This document shows positions 38,080-47,242 of a DNA stretch of 64,000 bases, piece after piece. Source of the stretch: Rhodoferax sp. WC2427 (GTDB lineage: Bacteria > Pseudomonadota > Gammaproteobacteria > Burkholderiales > Burkholderiaceae_C). The notes beneath the pieces are model-generated. The model made no database searches. It was not told the DNA's origin and saw only the letters and a list, made by a program, of their open reading frames with translations. Location: the NCBI RefSeq assembly GCF_040822085.1, contig NZ_CP162006.1:4402001-4466000 (forward strand). The letters are read 5' to 3'. The translations under genes were made by a program, and so were the position numbers. Within the stretch, counting starts at the first letter, position 1. Every line of letters begins with the position of its first letter.

Positions 38080-39918
38080 TTATTCTGCGCTCTGCTGCAA
38101 GGCCCACATGGCCGCGTAGCGCCCGTTGGCCACCAGCAGCGCGGCATGGGTGCCGCGCTCCAGGATGCGGCCTGCGTCCATCACCAAAATCTCGTGCGCA
38201 TCCACCACGGTAGACAGGCGGTGCGCGACGACCAGCGTGGTCTTGTTGCGGGCGGCGGTTTGCAGCTCGGCCTGGATGGCGCGCTCGTTGGCCGAGTCCA
38301 GCGCCGAGGTGGCCTCGTCAAAAATCAGGATGGGCGGGTTCTTCAGCAAGGTACGGGCAATTGCCACGCGCTGTTTTTCGCCGCCCGAGAGCTTGAGTCC
38401 GCGCTCGCCCACCATGGTGTCGTAGCCCTTGGGCGTGGCGCTGATGAAGCCGTGGATGTGGGCCGCCCGCGCCGCCTCTTCCACCTGGGCGCGGCTGGCA
38501 CCGGGCTGGCCGTAGGCGATGTTGTATTCCACCGTGTCGTTGAACAGCACCGTGTCTTGCGGCACGATGCCAATCGCCTGGCGCACGCTGGCCTGGGTGA
38601 CGGTCTGGATGTTCTGCCCGGCAATCTCGATCTCGCCCTGCTGCACGTCATAAAAGCGGAACAGCAACCGTGCCAGGGTGGACTTGCCCGAGCCCGACGG
38701 CCCCACCACCGCCACGGTCTTGCCCGCCGGGATGTGAAAGCTGATGTCTTGCAGGATGGGCCGCGCCGGGTCGTAGGCAAAGAACACGTGGTCGAAGCGC
38801 ACATCGACCTGGCCTTCGGGCAACGAAATAGGCTTTGCCGCAGGCTGGTCGGCGATCTCACGCTCTTTTTCCAATAGCGCAAACATCTTTTCCAGATCGG
38901 TCAGGCTCTGCTTGATCTCGCGGTAGATCACCCCCAGAAAGCCCAGCGGAATGTAGAGCTGGATCATGAAGGCGTTGACCATCACCAGGTCGCCCAGGGT
39001 CATGCGCCCGTCCACCACACCCTGGGTGGCGCGCCACAGCATGGCCACCAGGCTGGCGGCAATGATGAGCTGCTGGCCGGTGTTGAGCAGGCTCAGCGTG
39101 GTCTGGCTCTTGACCGAGGCGCGGCGGTAGCGCTCCAGGTTTTCGTCGTAGCGCTTGGCCTCAAAGGCTTCGTTGTTGAAGTATTTGACGGTTTCGTAGT
39201 TCAGCAGCGAATCGATGGCCCGGCTTTGGGCGTGCGAGTCCAGCTCGTTCATCTGCTTGCGGAACTGGGTGCGCCACTCGGTCACCGTGACGGTGAAGGC
39301 GATGTAGCCCACTAGCGCAATCAGCGTGATCCAGGCAAACCACACGTCGAACTTGACGGCCAGCAGGGTCAGCACAAAGCCGACTTCGATCAGCGTGGGG
39401 ATGATGCTGTAGAGCGAGTACGAGATCAGCGAATTCACCGCCCGGGTGCCGCGCTCGATGTCGCGGGTCATGCCACCGGTCTGGCGCTCCAGGTGGAAAC
39501 GCAGGCTCAGGGCGTGCAGGTGCTGGAACACTTCCAGCGAAATCCGCCGCGAGGCACCCGCCGTAGCCTTGGCAAACACCAGCTCGCGCAGCTCGGTAAA
39601 CAACGAGGTGGACAGACGCAGCAAGCCATAGCCCACCAGCAACGCCACTGGCACCACGATCAACGCCGGCAGCTGGTCGCTGCTGAGCTTGCCGCCAGTG
39701 GGGCTCATCGCATCGACCAGCCGCTTGAGGAGCAAGGGTACGCTGACGCTGGCCGCCTTGGCCCCGACCATGAAGGTCAACGCAGCGATGACCCGCCACT
39801 TGTACTCCCACAGATAAGGGAACAGGCGGCGCAGGGTGCGCCAATCCGATTGCGGTGGCGCGGACGCGACCGACGTGGGCATGGAAGCAGGGGGGGCGGT
39901 TTCGCCATAGCGGCGCAT
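38080..39918 (-). CDS. ABC transporter, permease/ATPase fusion of the Atm1/HMT1 type
   Basis: A 612-residue half-transporter. Six-helix membrane domain about 40-330 (RVIAALTFMVGAKAASVSVPLLLKRLVDAMSP; ERQTGGMTRDIERGTRAVNSLI, which is the Atm1-family helix 3 region; ALLNYETVKYFNNE), then the ATPase with [53 protein letters not shown] is characteristic of mitochondrial Atm1 and bacterial relatives, which export glutathione-linked persulfide or heavy-metal conjugates. Start ATG 39918; 9 bases further up is another M. A repeat follows the stop. Confidence 0.93.
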   Translation of the reverse strand: MRRYGETAPPASMPTSVASAPPQSDWRTLRRLFPYLWEYKWRVIAALTFMVGAKAASVSVPLLLKRLVDAMSPTGGKLSSDQLPALIVVPVALLVGYGLLRLSTSLFTELRELVFAKATAGASRRISLEVFQHLHALSLRFHLERQTGGMTRDIERGTRAVNSLISYSLYSIIPTLIEVGFVLTLLAVKFDVWFAWITLIALVGYIAFTVTVTEWRTQFRKQMNELDSHAQSRAIDSLLNYETVKYFNNEAFEAKRYDENLERYRRASVKSQTTLSLLNTGQQLIIAASLVAMLWRATQGVVDGRMTLGDLVMVNAFMIQLYIPLGFLGVIYREIKQSLTDLEKMFALLEKEREIADQPAAKPISLPEGQVDVRFDHVFFAYDPARPILQDISFHIPAGKTVAVVGPSGSGKSTLARLLFRFYDVQQGEIEIAGQNIQTVTQASVRQAIGIVPQDTVLFNDTVEYNIAYGQPGASRAQVEEAARAAHIHGFISATPKGYDTMVGERGLKLSGGEKQRVAIARTLLKNPPILIFDEATSALDSANERAIQAELQTAARNKTTLVVAHRLSTVVDAHEILVMDAGRILERGTHAALLVANGRYAAMWALQQSAE

Positions 39919-39956
39919 GGGGGACAATCTCAGTTATTTGCCTTGGATTGTCCCTG

Positions 39957-40367
39957 ATGTCTACCAATTCCAGCGACCACGTCTCCTTGCCCACCGACAT
40001 GGAGCTGGTACTCAAGGTGGTGCCCATGCCCGCCGACTGCAACGCCAGCGGCGATATCTTTGGCGGCTGGGTGATGGCGCAGGTAGATCTGGCGGGGTCG
40101 GTGATTCCGGCCCGCTATGCCCGCGGGCGCCTCGCCACCGTGGCGGTGAAGGAATTCACCTTCAAGCAGCCGGTGCGGTTGGGGGATATTTTGACTTTTT
40201 ACGCATCGCTGACCCGGCTGGGCCGCACTTCGGTCACCGTCAAGGTCGAAGTGTTTGCCGAGCGCCTGTACCTCCAGGGCCAGTACATCAAGGTCACCGA
40301 GGCCACGCTGACCTACGTGGCCATTACCGACCAGGGCGAGCCCCGCGCCTTGCCCGTTTCCAACTGA
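39957..40367 (+). CDS. Acyl-CoA thioesterase, YciA type
   Basis: A 136-residue hotdog-fold thioesterase that hydrolyses acyl-CoAs. Seen: MPADCNASGDIFGGWVMAQVDLAG, the hotdog central helix, with ARYARGRLATVAVKEFTFKQPVRLGD. Both the N/D of ASGDIFGGW and the basic residues of the YciA/AcoT family are present. Start ATG 39957 begins MSTNSSDHVSLP; the frame to the left is part of the divergent ABC gene. A small membrane-protein gene follows after 11 bases. Confidence 0.92.
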   Translation: MSTNSSDHVSLPTDMELVLKVVPMPADCNASGDIFGGWVMAQVDLAGSVIPARYARGRLATVAVKEFTFKQPVRLGDILTFYASLTRLGRTSVTVKVEVFAERLYLQGQYIKVTEATLTYVAITDQGEPRALPVSN

Positions 40368-40378
40368 TTCCACACCCC

Positions 40379-40798
40379 ATGCCCCACAACTCCGCCGCCC
40401 TGAGCCTCGAATGGACCACCCTGCAAAACAACTACGAACAGGCAGAACGCAGTGCGCTGCTGGTCAAACTGGCGGCGGTCGTGCTGTGCGTGGGGGGCTA
40501 CGCGCTGGGCGTGCCGTATGAGCTGATCGGCGCCACCGCATTGCTGCTGTGGGTGCAGGAAAGCCTGTGCCGCACCTCCCAGGCCCGCCTGGGCGAACGC
40601 ATTGTGCGGGTGGAGGCGCTGGTCAAGAACGTGGCACCGGCCAGTGCCGCTTGCCAGTTGCATACCGAATGGCTGGCCAGCCGCAAGGGCAGCGCCGGTT
40701 TGCTGGGCGAGTACGCGGCCCATGCGCTGCGGCCCACGGTGGCGTTTCCGTATGCCGTGCTGGTGGTCGCCGCGCTGGTCGCCTATTCAGGGCAGTAA
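40379..40798 (+). CDS. Hypothetical small membrane protein
   Basis: A 139-residue protein not recognised by name. It has a hydrophilic N-terminus (SLEWTTLQNNYEQAERSALLV), two hydrophobic helices close together (about 26-62: LAAVVLCVGGYALGVPYELIG and TALLLWVQ), a polar region and a C-terminal helix (PYAVLVVAALVAYSG). It starts 11 bases after the thioesterase stop, same strand, so it is likely co-transcribed. Function unknown. Confidence 0.7.
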   Translation: MPHNSAALSLEWTTLQNNYEQAERSALLVKLAAVVLCVGGYALGVPYELIGATALLLWVQESLCRTSQARLGERIVRVEALVKNVAPASAACQLHTEWLASRKGSAGLLGEYAAHALRPTVAFPYAVLVVAALVAYSGQ

Positions 40799-40817
40799 GC
40801 CGCGGCGTCGGCGCAGC

Positions 40818-41774
40818 TTACTGTTTCAATACCTTGCGGATGGTGGCGGCCAGCTCTTCGGCCACAAACTTGCCCACGTAGGCATCGGCCCCCACGCTCT
40901 TCACATGCACCTCGTTGGCCGAGCCGGACAGGGATGAGTGGATGATCACCGGCACGCCCTTGAAGCGGCCATCCTGCTTGATCTTGCGCGTCAGGGTGAA
41001 GCCATCCATCTCCGGCATTTCCAGATCGGTCAGCACCAGGGCCACTTTGTCCTCGATGGATTTGCCTTCGGCCGCAGCCGCTTCGGACATGGTTTGCAGG
41101 CGATCCCAGGCTTCTTTGCCGGTTTTGCACATCACAAACTTCACCCCCATGGCGACCAGGCTCTGCTCGATCAGCGTGCGGGCCAGCATCGAATCGTCTG
41201 CCGCCAGCACCACCGATCCGGCCCGCAGCTGAACCGTCGGGCCGATGTGGGCCGCATTGACGTCCGGCGCCGAAGGGGGCATCACGTTGCGCAAAATCTG
41301 CTCCACATCCAGCACCTGGGCCAGCCGGGTGTTGTCCACATCGCCATCCAGCCGGGCAATGCTGGTGATCATGCCGCCCTGGGTGTTGGACTCGGCCGAC
41401 AGCACCTGGCTCCAGTCCAGGCGCACGATCTGGTCCACTTCTTCAACCGCGAACGCCTGGGTGGAGCGTGCGTACTCGGTCACCATCAGGATATTCAGGC
41501 CGTTTTTGGGCAGGCAACCGACGGCGCCCGCCAGGTCGATCACCGGAATCACCTGGCCCCGGATATTGGTCATGCCCAACATGTGCTTGGTAGACCCGGC
41601 GACGGCGGTGATGGTGGGCATCACCATGATTTCGCGCACCTTGAAGACGTTGATCCCGAACAGCTCGCGCTGGCTCGAATGGGCGGCCTCCCCCAGGCGA
41701 AACAGCAGCAGCTCAAATTTGTTGCTGCTGGTGAGATTGGTCCGTTCGTCTACTTCTTGCTGGACTGTCGCCAT
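40818..41774 (-). CDS. cheV: Chemotaxis protein CheV
   Basis: Coupling protein with its own phosphoacceptor. The 318 residues comprise a CheW-like domain (about 20-165: LLFRLGE, INVFKVREIMVMPTIT, GMTNIRGQVIPVIDLA) and a receiver domain (about 188-318: LAADDSMLARTLIEQSL, phospho-site in LVLTDLEMPEMDG). In CheV, the receiver adjusts the link between receptors and CheA. There are no other che genes here, but two chemoreceptors lie at 17171 and 47243. Start ATG 41774. Confidence 0.95.
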   Translation of the reverse strand: MATVQQEVDERTNLTSSNKFELLLFRLGEAAHSSQRELFGINVFKVREIMVMPTITAVAGSTKHMLGMTNIRGQVIPVIDLAGAVGCLPKNGLNILMVTEYARSTQAFAVEEVDQIVRLDWSQVLSAESNTQGGMITSIARLDGDVDNTRLAQVLDVEQILRNVMPPSAPDVNAAHIGPTVQLRAGSVVLAADDSMLARTLIEQSLVAMGVKFVMCKTGKEAWDRLQTMSEAAAAEGKSIEDKVALVLTDLEMPEMDGFTLTRKIKQDGRFKGVPVIIHSSLSGSANEVHVKSVGADAYVGKFVAEELAATIRKVLKQ

Positions 41775-42054
41775 GGATTTCCCCTTTGATGCACACCATT
41801 AGAACTGGATTTGGATTTTTTACAAGTTTTCACACTTGCGCGCACAACGGAGCAGGATAAAGCCCATCCGCGTTCACCATCACCTCAGAATGTAACAGCA
41901 TGCTTCACGAAAACAGAAGCGGCCACACCCAGCCAGATCGCATTCGCGCCAGGCTGTTGCCTGGTGCATTTTCGGCCGAGCTGCGCAATGTGACGTGTTC
42001 ACGCAACGGTGCACGCCATGCCACCCTGGGCCCGCCGAGCCCGCCGCGTGTTTG

Positions 42055-42060
42055 CTACAC
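42055..42060 (+). promoter_or_regulatory. Possible -10 of the trp leader transcript
   Basis: TACACT, 7 bases ahead of the leader ORF, resembles a sigma-70 -10; no good -35 was found 17 bases upstream. The gap from 41775 to 42067 holds nothing else that I can support as a gene. Confidence 0.3.
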
Positions 42061-42067
42061 TTTGCGT

Positions 42068-42151
42068 ATGTCCATTCCACGCACGATCACTGCAGGCTGC
42101 CCCGGCCAGGGAGCCTGGTCTTGGCGCAAGCCACATTCTGCGCGCACCTGA
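42068..42151 (+). CDS. Putative trp leader peptide (Trp-Ser-Trp)
   Basis: A 27-codon ORF, MSIPRTITAGCPGQGAWSWR and then KPHSART, with two tryptophans as W-S-W near the middle-to-end. It lies 124 bases before trpE. In trp attenuators, stalled translation at Trp codons shifts the folding of the following hairpins. Against it: no visible ribosome site and, if TACACT is the -10, nearly no untranslated leader. A moderate candidate only. Confidence 0.4.
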   Translation: MSIPRTITAGCPGQGAWSWRKPHSART

Positions 42152-42154
42152 ATT

Positions 42155-42253
42155 GCACGGCGCGGCCGTGCGCCCCACGCCTCACCCCCTGAGGCTGAAT
42201 CGACATACAGCACCCCGTGCTGTGCCCCCGGCCCCGCCATGAAACGGGCCCGG
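42155..42253 (+). promoter_or_regulatory. Tandem hairpins in trpE leader (candidate attenuator)
   Basis: Between the leader ORF and trpE there are four stems: GCACGGC/GCCGTGC (42155-42171), GCCTCA/TGAGGC near 42180-42195, ACAGCAC/GTGCTGT (42207-42223), and CCGGCCCCG/CGGGCCCGG (42228-42236 with 42245-42253, one mismatch) followed by ACTCTCTC. The last could act as a terminator or block, although it lacks a clean T run. Mutually exclusive folding was not shown. Confidence 0.4.
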
Positions 42254-42275
42254 ACTCTCTCACAAAGGCACTTCC

Positions 42276-43778
42276 GTGATCACCGAACTTGAATTCAAAA
42301 GCCTGGCCCAGGACGGGTACAACCGCATCCCCTTGATGTTGGAGGCCTTCGCCGACCTGGAAACCCCACTCTCGCTCTACCTCAAGCTGGCCCACACCCG
42401 CAATGGGGGCGCCTACAGCTTCCTGCTGGAGTCGGTGGTGGGTGGCGAACGCTTTGGCCGCTACAGCTTCATCGGCCTGCCCGCCCGCAGCTTCCTGCGC
42501 GCCAGCGGCTTTGGGGCGGCGGCCACAACCGAAGTCGTGCGCGACGGCGTGGTGGTGGAAACCCACCAGGGCAACCCGCTGGACTTCATCGAGGCCTACC
42601 AGAAGCGCTTCAAGGTGGCCTTGCGCCCCGGCCTGCCGCGCTTCTGCGGTGGCCTGGCGGGCTACTTTGGCTACGACGCGGTGCGCTACATCGAGAAAAA
42701 GCTCGAAGCCAGCTGCCCGCCCGACACCCTGGGCTGCCCCGACATCATGCTGCTGCAGTGCGAAGAGCTGGCGGTGATCGACAACCTGTCGGGCAAGCTG
42801 TACCTCATCGTCTACGCCGACCCGACCCAGCCCGAGGCCTACCCGACCGCTAAAAAGCGCCTGCGTGAGCTGAAAGAGCAGCTCAAGTATTCGGTCAGCG
42901 CGCCCATCGTCAAGCCCACCCAAAGCCACCCCACCGAGCGCGAATTCGCCAAGGCCGACTACATCGCCGCGGTGGAACGCGCCAAGGAGCTGATTGCGGG
43001 CGGCGACTTCATGCAGGTGCAGGTGGGCCAGCGCATCAAGAAGCGCTATACCGAGTCGCCCCTGTCGCTGTACCGCGCGCTGCGGGCGCTGAACCCCTCG
43101 CCCTACATGTTCTTCTACAACATGGGCGACTTCCATGTGGTGGCGGCCTCGCCCGAAATCCTGGTGCGCCAGGAGTCCATGGCGAATGGCGAGCAAAAGG
43201 TCACCATCCGCCCGCTGGCAGGCACCCGCCCCCGCGCCTCCTCGCCCGAGGCCGACAAGGCCGTCGAAGCCGAGCTCATCGCCGACCCCAAGGAGCGCGC
43301 CGAACACGTGATGCTGATCGACCTGGCCCGCAATGACATCGGCCGCATCGCCAAGATCGGCACGGTCAAGGTCACCGAAGCCTTTGCGGTAGAGCGCTAC
43401 AGCCATGTGATGCACATCGTCAGCAACGTGGAAGGCACGCTGCTGGACGGCATGAGCGCCATCGACGTGCTGAAGGCCACCTTCCCCGCGGGCACTTTGA
43501 CCGGCGCGCCCAAGGTCCACGCCATGGAGCTGATCGACCAGCTGGAGCCCACCAAGCGCGGCCTGTACGGCGGCGCCTGCGGCTACATCAGCTATGCGGG
43601 CGACATGGACGTGGCCATCACCATCCGCACCGGCATCATCAAGAACCAGACCCTGTACGTGCAAGCCGCCGCCGGGGTGGTGGCCGACTCGGTGCCCGAG
43701 CTGGAATGGAAAGAAACCGAAGCCAAAGCCCGCGCCCTGCTGCGCGCCAGCGAACTTGTTGAAGAAGGTTTGGAGTGA
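42276..43778 (+). CDS. trpE: Anthranilate synthase component I
   Basis: Makes anthranilate from chorismate with TrpG. The 500 residues show the feedback site region LLESVVGGERFGRYSFIG (ESVxxG...RYS), MLIDLARNDIGRIA, and the catalytic part TFPAGTLTGAPKVHAMELID and GLYGGACGYISYAGDMD. GTG start at 42276, AAAGG upstream. First structural gene of the operon; its stop overlaps the GTG of yhcG by four bases. A possible attenuator leader precedes it. Confidence 0.97.
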   Translation: MITELEFKSLAQDGYNRIPLMLEAFADLETPLSLYLKLAHTRNGGAYSFLLESVVGGERFGRYSFIGLPARSFLRASGFGAAATTEVVRDGVVVETHQGNPLDFIEAYQKRFKVALRPGLPRFCGGLAGYFGYDAVRYIEKKLEASCPPDTLGCPDIMLLQCEELAVIDNLSGKLYLIVYADPTQPEAYPTAKKRLRELKEQLKYSVSAPIVKPTQSHPTEREFAKADYIAAVERAKELIAGGDFMQVQVGQRIKKRYTESPLSLYRALRALNPSPYMFFYNMGDFHVVAASPEILVRQESMANGEQKVTIRPLAGTRPRASSPEADKAVEAELIADPKERAEHVMLIDLARNDIGRIAKIGTVKVTEAFAVERYSHVMHIVSNVEGTLLDGMSAIDVLKATFPAGTLTGAPKVHAMELIDQLEPTKRGLYGGACGYISYAGDMDVAITIRTGIIKNQTLYVQAAAGVVADSVPELEWKETEAKARALLRASELVEEGLE

Positions 43779-44956
43779 GCTCGCCTGCTCTGCTCGAATT
43801 CAAAGAGCTGGTCCAGTCCATCGTCCATGTGCACCAGGAACTGGGGGCGCAAGCCGCACGCGCCGTCAACCTGAGCCTGACACTGCGCAACTGGATGATT
43901 GGCTACTACATCGATGCCTTTGAGCTGCGCGGTGCCGATCGTGCGGGCTATGGCGACCAGCTGTTTGCCAACCTGGCGCGCGAGCTCACCGCCGCGCGCC
44001 TTAGCAACTGTGACAAACGCCAGCTCTACCGCTACCTGCGGCTGTTTCGCACCTATCCGCAGATTGTGGGGACGCTGTCTCCACAATTGAAAACCCTGCT
44101 TCCATGGGGAGGCCCGACCGAAGTGCATTCCCAGAAAGTGGTGACAGCGTCCCCACAATTGGCGGCAGATGCACTGGTGGCCCAGTTTTCATACAGCCAC
44201 CTGGAGTTGCTGGTGGATGTGGAAGACGACCTCAAACGGCATTTTTTTGAGGTCGAATGCTTGCGCGGCCACTGGTCGGTAAGGGAACTCAGGCGGCAAA
44301 TCGCAAGCCTGTACTACGAGCGCAGCAGCCTTTCCACCAACAAAAACCTGCTCTCTGCCCAGGTGCAAAGCCAGGCTGAGCAGAGTGCAGCCACGCTGAG
44401 TGTGCGCGACCCCTATGTTTTTGAGTTTTTGGGCATCAAACCCCAAGAGGTGATGCACGAGTCGGCCCTGGAAGATGCCATTTTGGGCAACCTGCAAGAC
44501 TTCCTGCTGGAGCTGGGCCATGGCTTTTGCTTTGAGGCCCGCCAGAAGCGGCTCTTGATTGGCAGCGAACACTTCTTTGTAGACCTGGTTTTCTACCACC
44601 GCATCCTGAAATGCCACGTGCTGATCGAACTGAAAACCGGCAACTTCAGCCATGAAAACATCGGCCAGCTCAACACCTATGTCAGTTGGTACAAGAAAAA
44701 CATGGTGCTGGAAGGCGACAACCCACCCATTGGCATTTTGCTGTGCACGCAGAAAAACCAGCCCCTGGTGGAGTACGCGCTGGCAGGCATGGACAACCAA
44801 TTGTTCGTGTCCAAATACCAGCTAGAGCTACCCAAGCGCGAAGAGATGGAGCGCTTTTTGGCCGACACGCTGCGGGAAGCGGAGGTGGCAGACACCCCAG
44901 CCCCCGATCTTCCACACCATACATCCCCCATTTCCACGTCCAGGAGCCTCTCATGA
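43775..44956 (+). CDS. yhcG: PDDEXK nuclease domain protein, YhcG/DUF1016 family, inside the trp operon
   Basis: A 393-residue protein. The N-terminal DUF1016 domain (about 10-180) has [17 protein letters not shown] and [16 protein letters not shown]; then [38 protein letters not shown] (key part [10 protein letters not shown]). The C-terminal nuclease core (about 215-340) has the PD-(D/E)XK-type set [24 protein letters not shown], with D and ExK. Family members are linked to repair, mobile elements or defence, but the role is unclear. It starts by GTGA overlap with trpE and ends by ATGA overlap with trpG, so it is embedded in operon translation. It contains a 17-base inverted repeat (44063-44159). 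It looks intact. Confidence 0.9.
   Translation: MSSPALLEFKELVQSIVHVHQELGAQAARAVNLSLTLRNWMIGYYIDAFELRGADRAGYGDQLFANLARELTAARLSNCDKRQLYRYLRLFRTYPQIVGTLSPQLKTLLPWGGPTEVHSQKVVTASPQLAADALVAQFSYSHLELLVDVEDDLKRHFFEVECLRGHWSVRELRRQIASLYYERSSLSTNKNLLSAQVQSQAEQSAATLSVRDPYVFEFLGIKPQEVMHESALEDAILGNLQDFLLELGHGFCFEARQKRLLIGSEHFFVDLVFYHRILKCHVLIELKTGNFSHENIGQLNTYVSWYKKNMVLEGDNPPIGILLCTQKNQPLVEYALAGMDNQLFVSKYQLELPKREEMERFLADTLREAEVADTPAPDLPHHTSPISTSRSLS
44063..44159. repeat. Inverted repeat within yhcG
   Basis: Arms ATTGTGGGGACGCTGTC (44063-44079) and GACAGCGTCCCCACAAT (44143-44159) are perfect 17-base inverted copies, 63 bases apart. They also read as a rough direct repeat at the protein level (GTLSPQL and TASPQLA). 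The segment lies in the variable linker between the DUF1016 and nuclease parts. Confidence 0.8.
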
Positions 44957-45528
44957 AACTGCTGATGATCGACAACTACGACAGCTTCACCTACAACATC
45001 GTCCAGTACTTCGGTGAACTGGGGGCGGATGTGGAGGTGGTGCGTAACGACGAAATCACCCTGGAAGAGATCGCCGCCCGCGCGCCGGACCGGCTGGTGA
45101 TCTCGCCCGGCCCCTGCTCACCCAAGGAGGCGGGCATTTCCGTGGCCGCCATCCAGCACTTTGCGGGCAAGCTGCCCATCCTGGGCGTGTGCCTGGGGCA
45201 CCAGGCGATTGGCGCAGCCTTTGGCGGCACCATCATTCGGGCGCAGCAGCTGATGCATGGCAAGACCAGCGTCATCACCACCACGCAGCAAGGCGTGTTT
45301 GCCGGGCTGCCGGAGCAGTTCACGGTGAACCGCTACCACTCGCTGTCCATCGAGCGCAGCAGCTGCCCGGCTGATTTGGACATCACCGCCTGGACCGACG
45401 ACGGCGAAATCATGGGCGTGCGCCACAAGACGCTGGCCATCGAAGGTGTGCAGTTCCACCCCGAGTCCATCCTCACCGAGCACGGCCACGCGATGCTGAA
45501 AAACTTCCTGGACCAGGGGGCGCGGTGA
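44953..45528 (+). CDS. trpG: Anthranilate synthase component II (glutamine amidotransferase)
   Basis: Supplies ammonia from glutamine to TrpE. The 191 residues show [18 protein letters not shown] start ([20 protein letters not shown]), [13 protein letters not shown], the catalytic cysteine in [11 protein letters not shown], and the His-Glu pair in [14 protein letters not shown]. Start ATG 44953 with AGGAG upstream; it overlaps the yhcG stop. The stop overlaps the GTG of rhtB. Confidence 0.97.
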   Translation: MKLLMIDNYDSFTYNIVQYFGELGADVEVVRNDEITLEEIAARAPDRLVISPGPCSPKEAGISVAAIQHFAGKLPILGVCLGHQAIGAAFGGTIIRAQQLMHGKTSVITTTQQGVFAGLPEQFTVNRYHSLSIERSSCPADLDITAWTDDGEIMGVRHKTLAIEGVQFHPESILTEHGHAMLKNFLDQGAR

Positions 45529-46196
45529 CGCTCGAAACGCTGGGCGTCAATCACCTGCCGCTGTTCATCGCTTCGGGCTGGCTGCTGAACCTGACGCCGG
45601 GGCCGGACGTGTTCTACATCCTGTCCAACGGGCTGCGCGGCGGCTGGCGCGCGGGCGTGGTGGCGGCCATGGGCATCACCGCGGGCTGCTTCGTGCACAT
45701 CTTTGCCGCCGCGGTGGGGGTCAGCGCGCTGATCACCGCGTCGGCCACGGCCTTCACCGTGCTCAAGTGGCTGGGCGCGGCCTACCTGGTGTGGGTGGGC
45801 ATCCAGATGCTGCGCGCACCCGCACCGGCGGATGCTACAGATTCAGGAGCTACTCACGCACATGTAATAAGCGCTAGCGGCCAAAAAAGCTTGAAAAAAG
45901 TGTTTCTGCAAGGTTTCTGGACCAATGCGCTGAACCCCAAGGTGGCGCTGTTCTTTCTGGCCTTTTTGCCGCAGTTCATCACCCCGGGCGCACCGCAGCC
46001 CACGCTGGCTTTCCTGCTGCTGGGCCTGCTGTTCAACCTGAACGCCGTGCCCATCAACCTGGGCTATGCCCTGCTGGCCGCCTGGGCCGCCCAGCGCATG
46101 GGCGCGGTGCGGCGCGGCATGCACTGGCTGGAACGCTGTGCGGGCGCACTGTTTGTCGGTTTTGGTATCAAACTGGCCCTGTCGGCCAAACCCTGA
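45525..46196 (+). CDS. LysE/RhtB-family amino acid exporter
   Basis: A 223-residue membrane exporter with about six helices. Seen: [32 protein letters not shown] (key part [11 protein letters not shown]), [45 protein letters not shown]. In the trp operon it could export tryptophan, anthranilate or an analogue; that is inference. Between helices 3 and 4 the coding sequence contains an in-frame palindromic repeat (45834-45890), giving a longer loop ([19 protein letters not shown]). GTG start overlaps the trpG stop. Confidence 0.9.
   Translation: MTLETLGVNHLPLFIASGWLLNLTPGPDVFYILSNGLRGGWRAGVVAAMGITAGCFVHIFAAAVGVSALITASATAFTVLKWLGAAYLVWVGIQMLRAPAPADATDSGATHAHVISASGQKSLKKVFLQGFWTNALNPKVALFFLAFLPQFITPGAPQPTLAFLLLGLLFNLNAVPINLGYALLAAWAAQRMGAVRRGMHWLERCAGALFVGFGIKLALSAKP
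45834..45890. repeat. Dispersed palindromic repeat, copy 7, read in frame in rhtB
   Basis: GAGCTACTCACGCACATGTA and ATAAGCGCTAGCGGCCAAAA match the family (second-type tail). It is translated as about 19 residues in the loop after MLRAPAPA; the frame stays open across 57 bases (a multiple of three). Confidence 0.75.
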
Positions 46197-46210
46197 AAGC
46201 GAGTCCCCCC

Positions 46211-47230
46211 ATGATCACCCCCCAAGAAGCCCTGCAACGCACCATCGAACACCGCGAAATCTTCCACGACGAGATGCTGCACATCATGCGGCTCATCATG
46301 CGCGGCGAAATGTCGCCGGTGATGATGGCCGCGCTGATCACCGGCCTGCGCGTGAAGAAGGAAACCATCGGTGAAATCACCGCCGCCGCCCAGGTGATGC
46401 GCGAGTACTCCACCAAGGTCCACGTGGCCGACAAGACGCATCTGGTGGACATCGTCGGCACTGGTGGCGACGGCTCGCACACCTTCAACATCTCCACCTG
46501 CTCCATGTTTGTGGCCGCCGCCGCCGGGGCCAAGGTCAGCAAGCACGGTGGGCGCAGCGTCAGCAGCAAAAGCGGCAGCGCCGACGTGCTGGAGAGCCTG
46601 GGCGTCAACATCAACCTCTCGCCAGAGCGCATCGCCCAATGCGTAGCCGAGGTCGGCATCGGTTTCATGTTCGCCCCCAACCACCACCCGGCCATGAAGA
46701 ACGTGGCCCCGGTGCGCAAGGAACTGGGCGTGCGCACCCTGTTCAACATCCTCGGCCCCCTGACCAACCCCGCCGACGCGCCCAACATCCTGATGGGCGT
46801 GTTCCACCCCGACCTGGTCGGCATCCAGGTGCGCGCCCTGCAGCGCCTGGGCGCCGAGCACGCGCTGGTGGTCTACGGCAAGGACGGTATGGACGAGGTC
46901 AGCCTGGGCGCCGCCACCGTGGTGGGCGAGCTCAAAAACGGCGAAATCAGCGAATACGAGATCCACCCCGAAGATTTCGGCATGACCATGGCCAGCCACC
47001 GCAATCTGCGCGTGGAAACCCCCGAACAGTCCAAAGCCATGCTGCTGGGCGTGCTGGACAACGACCACGGCGCCGCGCGCGACATCGTGATTTTGAACGC
47101 CGGGGCTACCCTCTACGCCGCCAACGTGGCGGGCTCGATGGCCGAAGGTTTGGTGCTGGCGCGCAAAGCGATTGAGTCCGGTGCCGCCAAAGCCAAGTTG
47201 CAGGCCCTGGTCGACGCTACGGCGGGCTAA
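46211..47230 (+). CDS. trpD: Anthranilate phosphoribosyltransferase
   Basis: Joins anthranilate and PRPP. The 339 residues show [59 protein letters not shown] and the domain [20 protein letters not shown]. It starts 14 bases after rhtB. It is the last gene of the operon here: 12 bases after its stop the convergent chemoreceptor gene ends, and trpC, which often follows, is absent from this position. Confidence 0.97.
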   Translation: MITPQEALQRTIEHREIFHDEMLHIMRLIMRGEMSPVMMAALITGLRVKKETIGEITAAAQVMREYSTKVHVADKTHLVDIVGTGGDGSHTFNISTCSMFVAAAAGAKVSKHGGRSVSSKSGSADVLESLGVNINLSPERIAQCVAEVGIGFMFAPNHHPAMKNVAPVRKELGVRTLFNILGPLTNPADAPNILMGVFHPDLVGIQVRALQRLGAEHALVVYGKDGMDEVSLGAATVVGELKNGEISEYEIHPEDFGMTMASHRNLRVETPEQSKAMLLGVLDNDHGAARDIVILNAGATLYAANVAGSMAEGLVLARKAIESGAAKAKLQALVDATAG

Positions 47231-47242
47231 TCCCTTCGGGTC

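Noticed and set aside
44686..44952. Upstream extension of trpG
   Set aside because: It overlaps the yhcG coding region; the ATG at 44953 has AGGAG and begins the known TrpG N-terminus.
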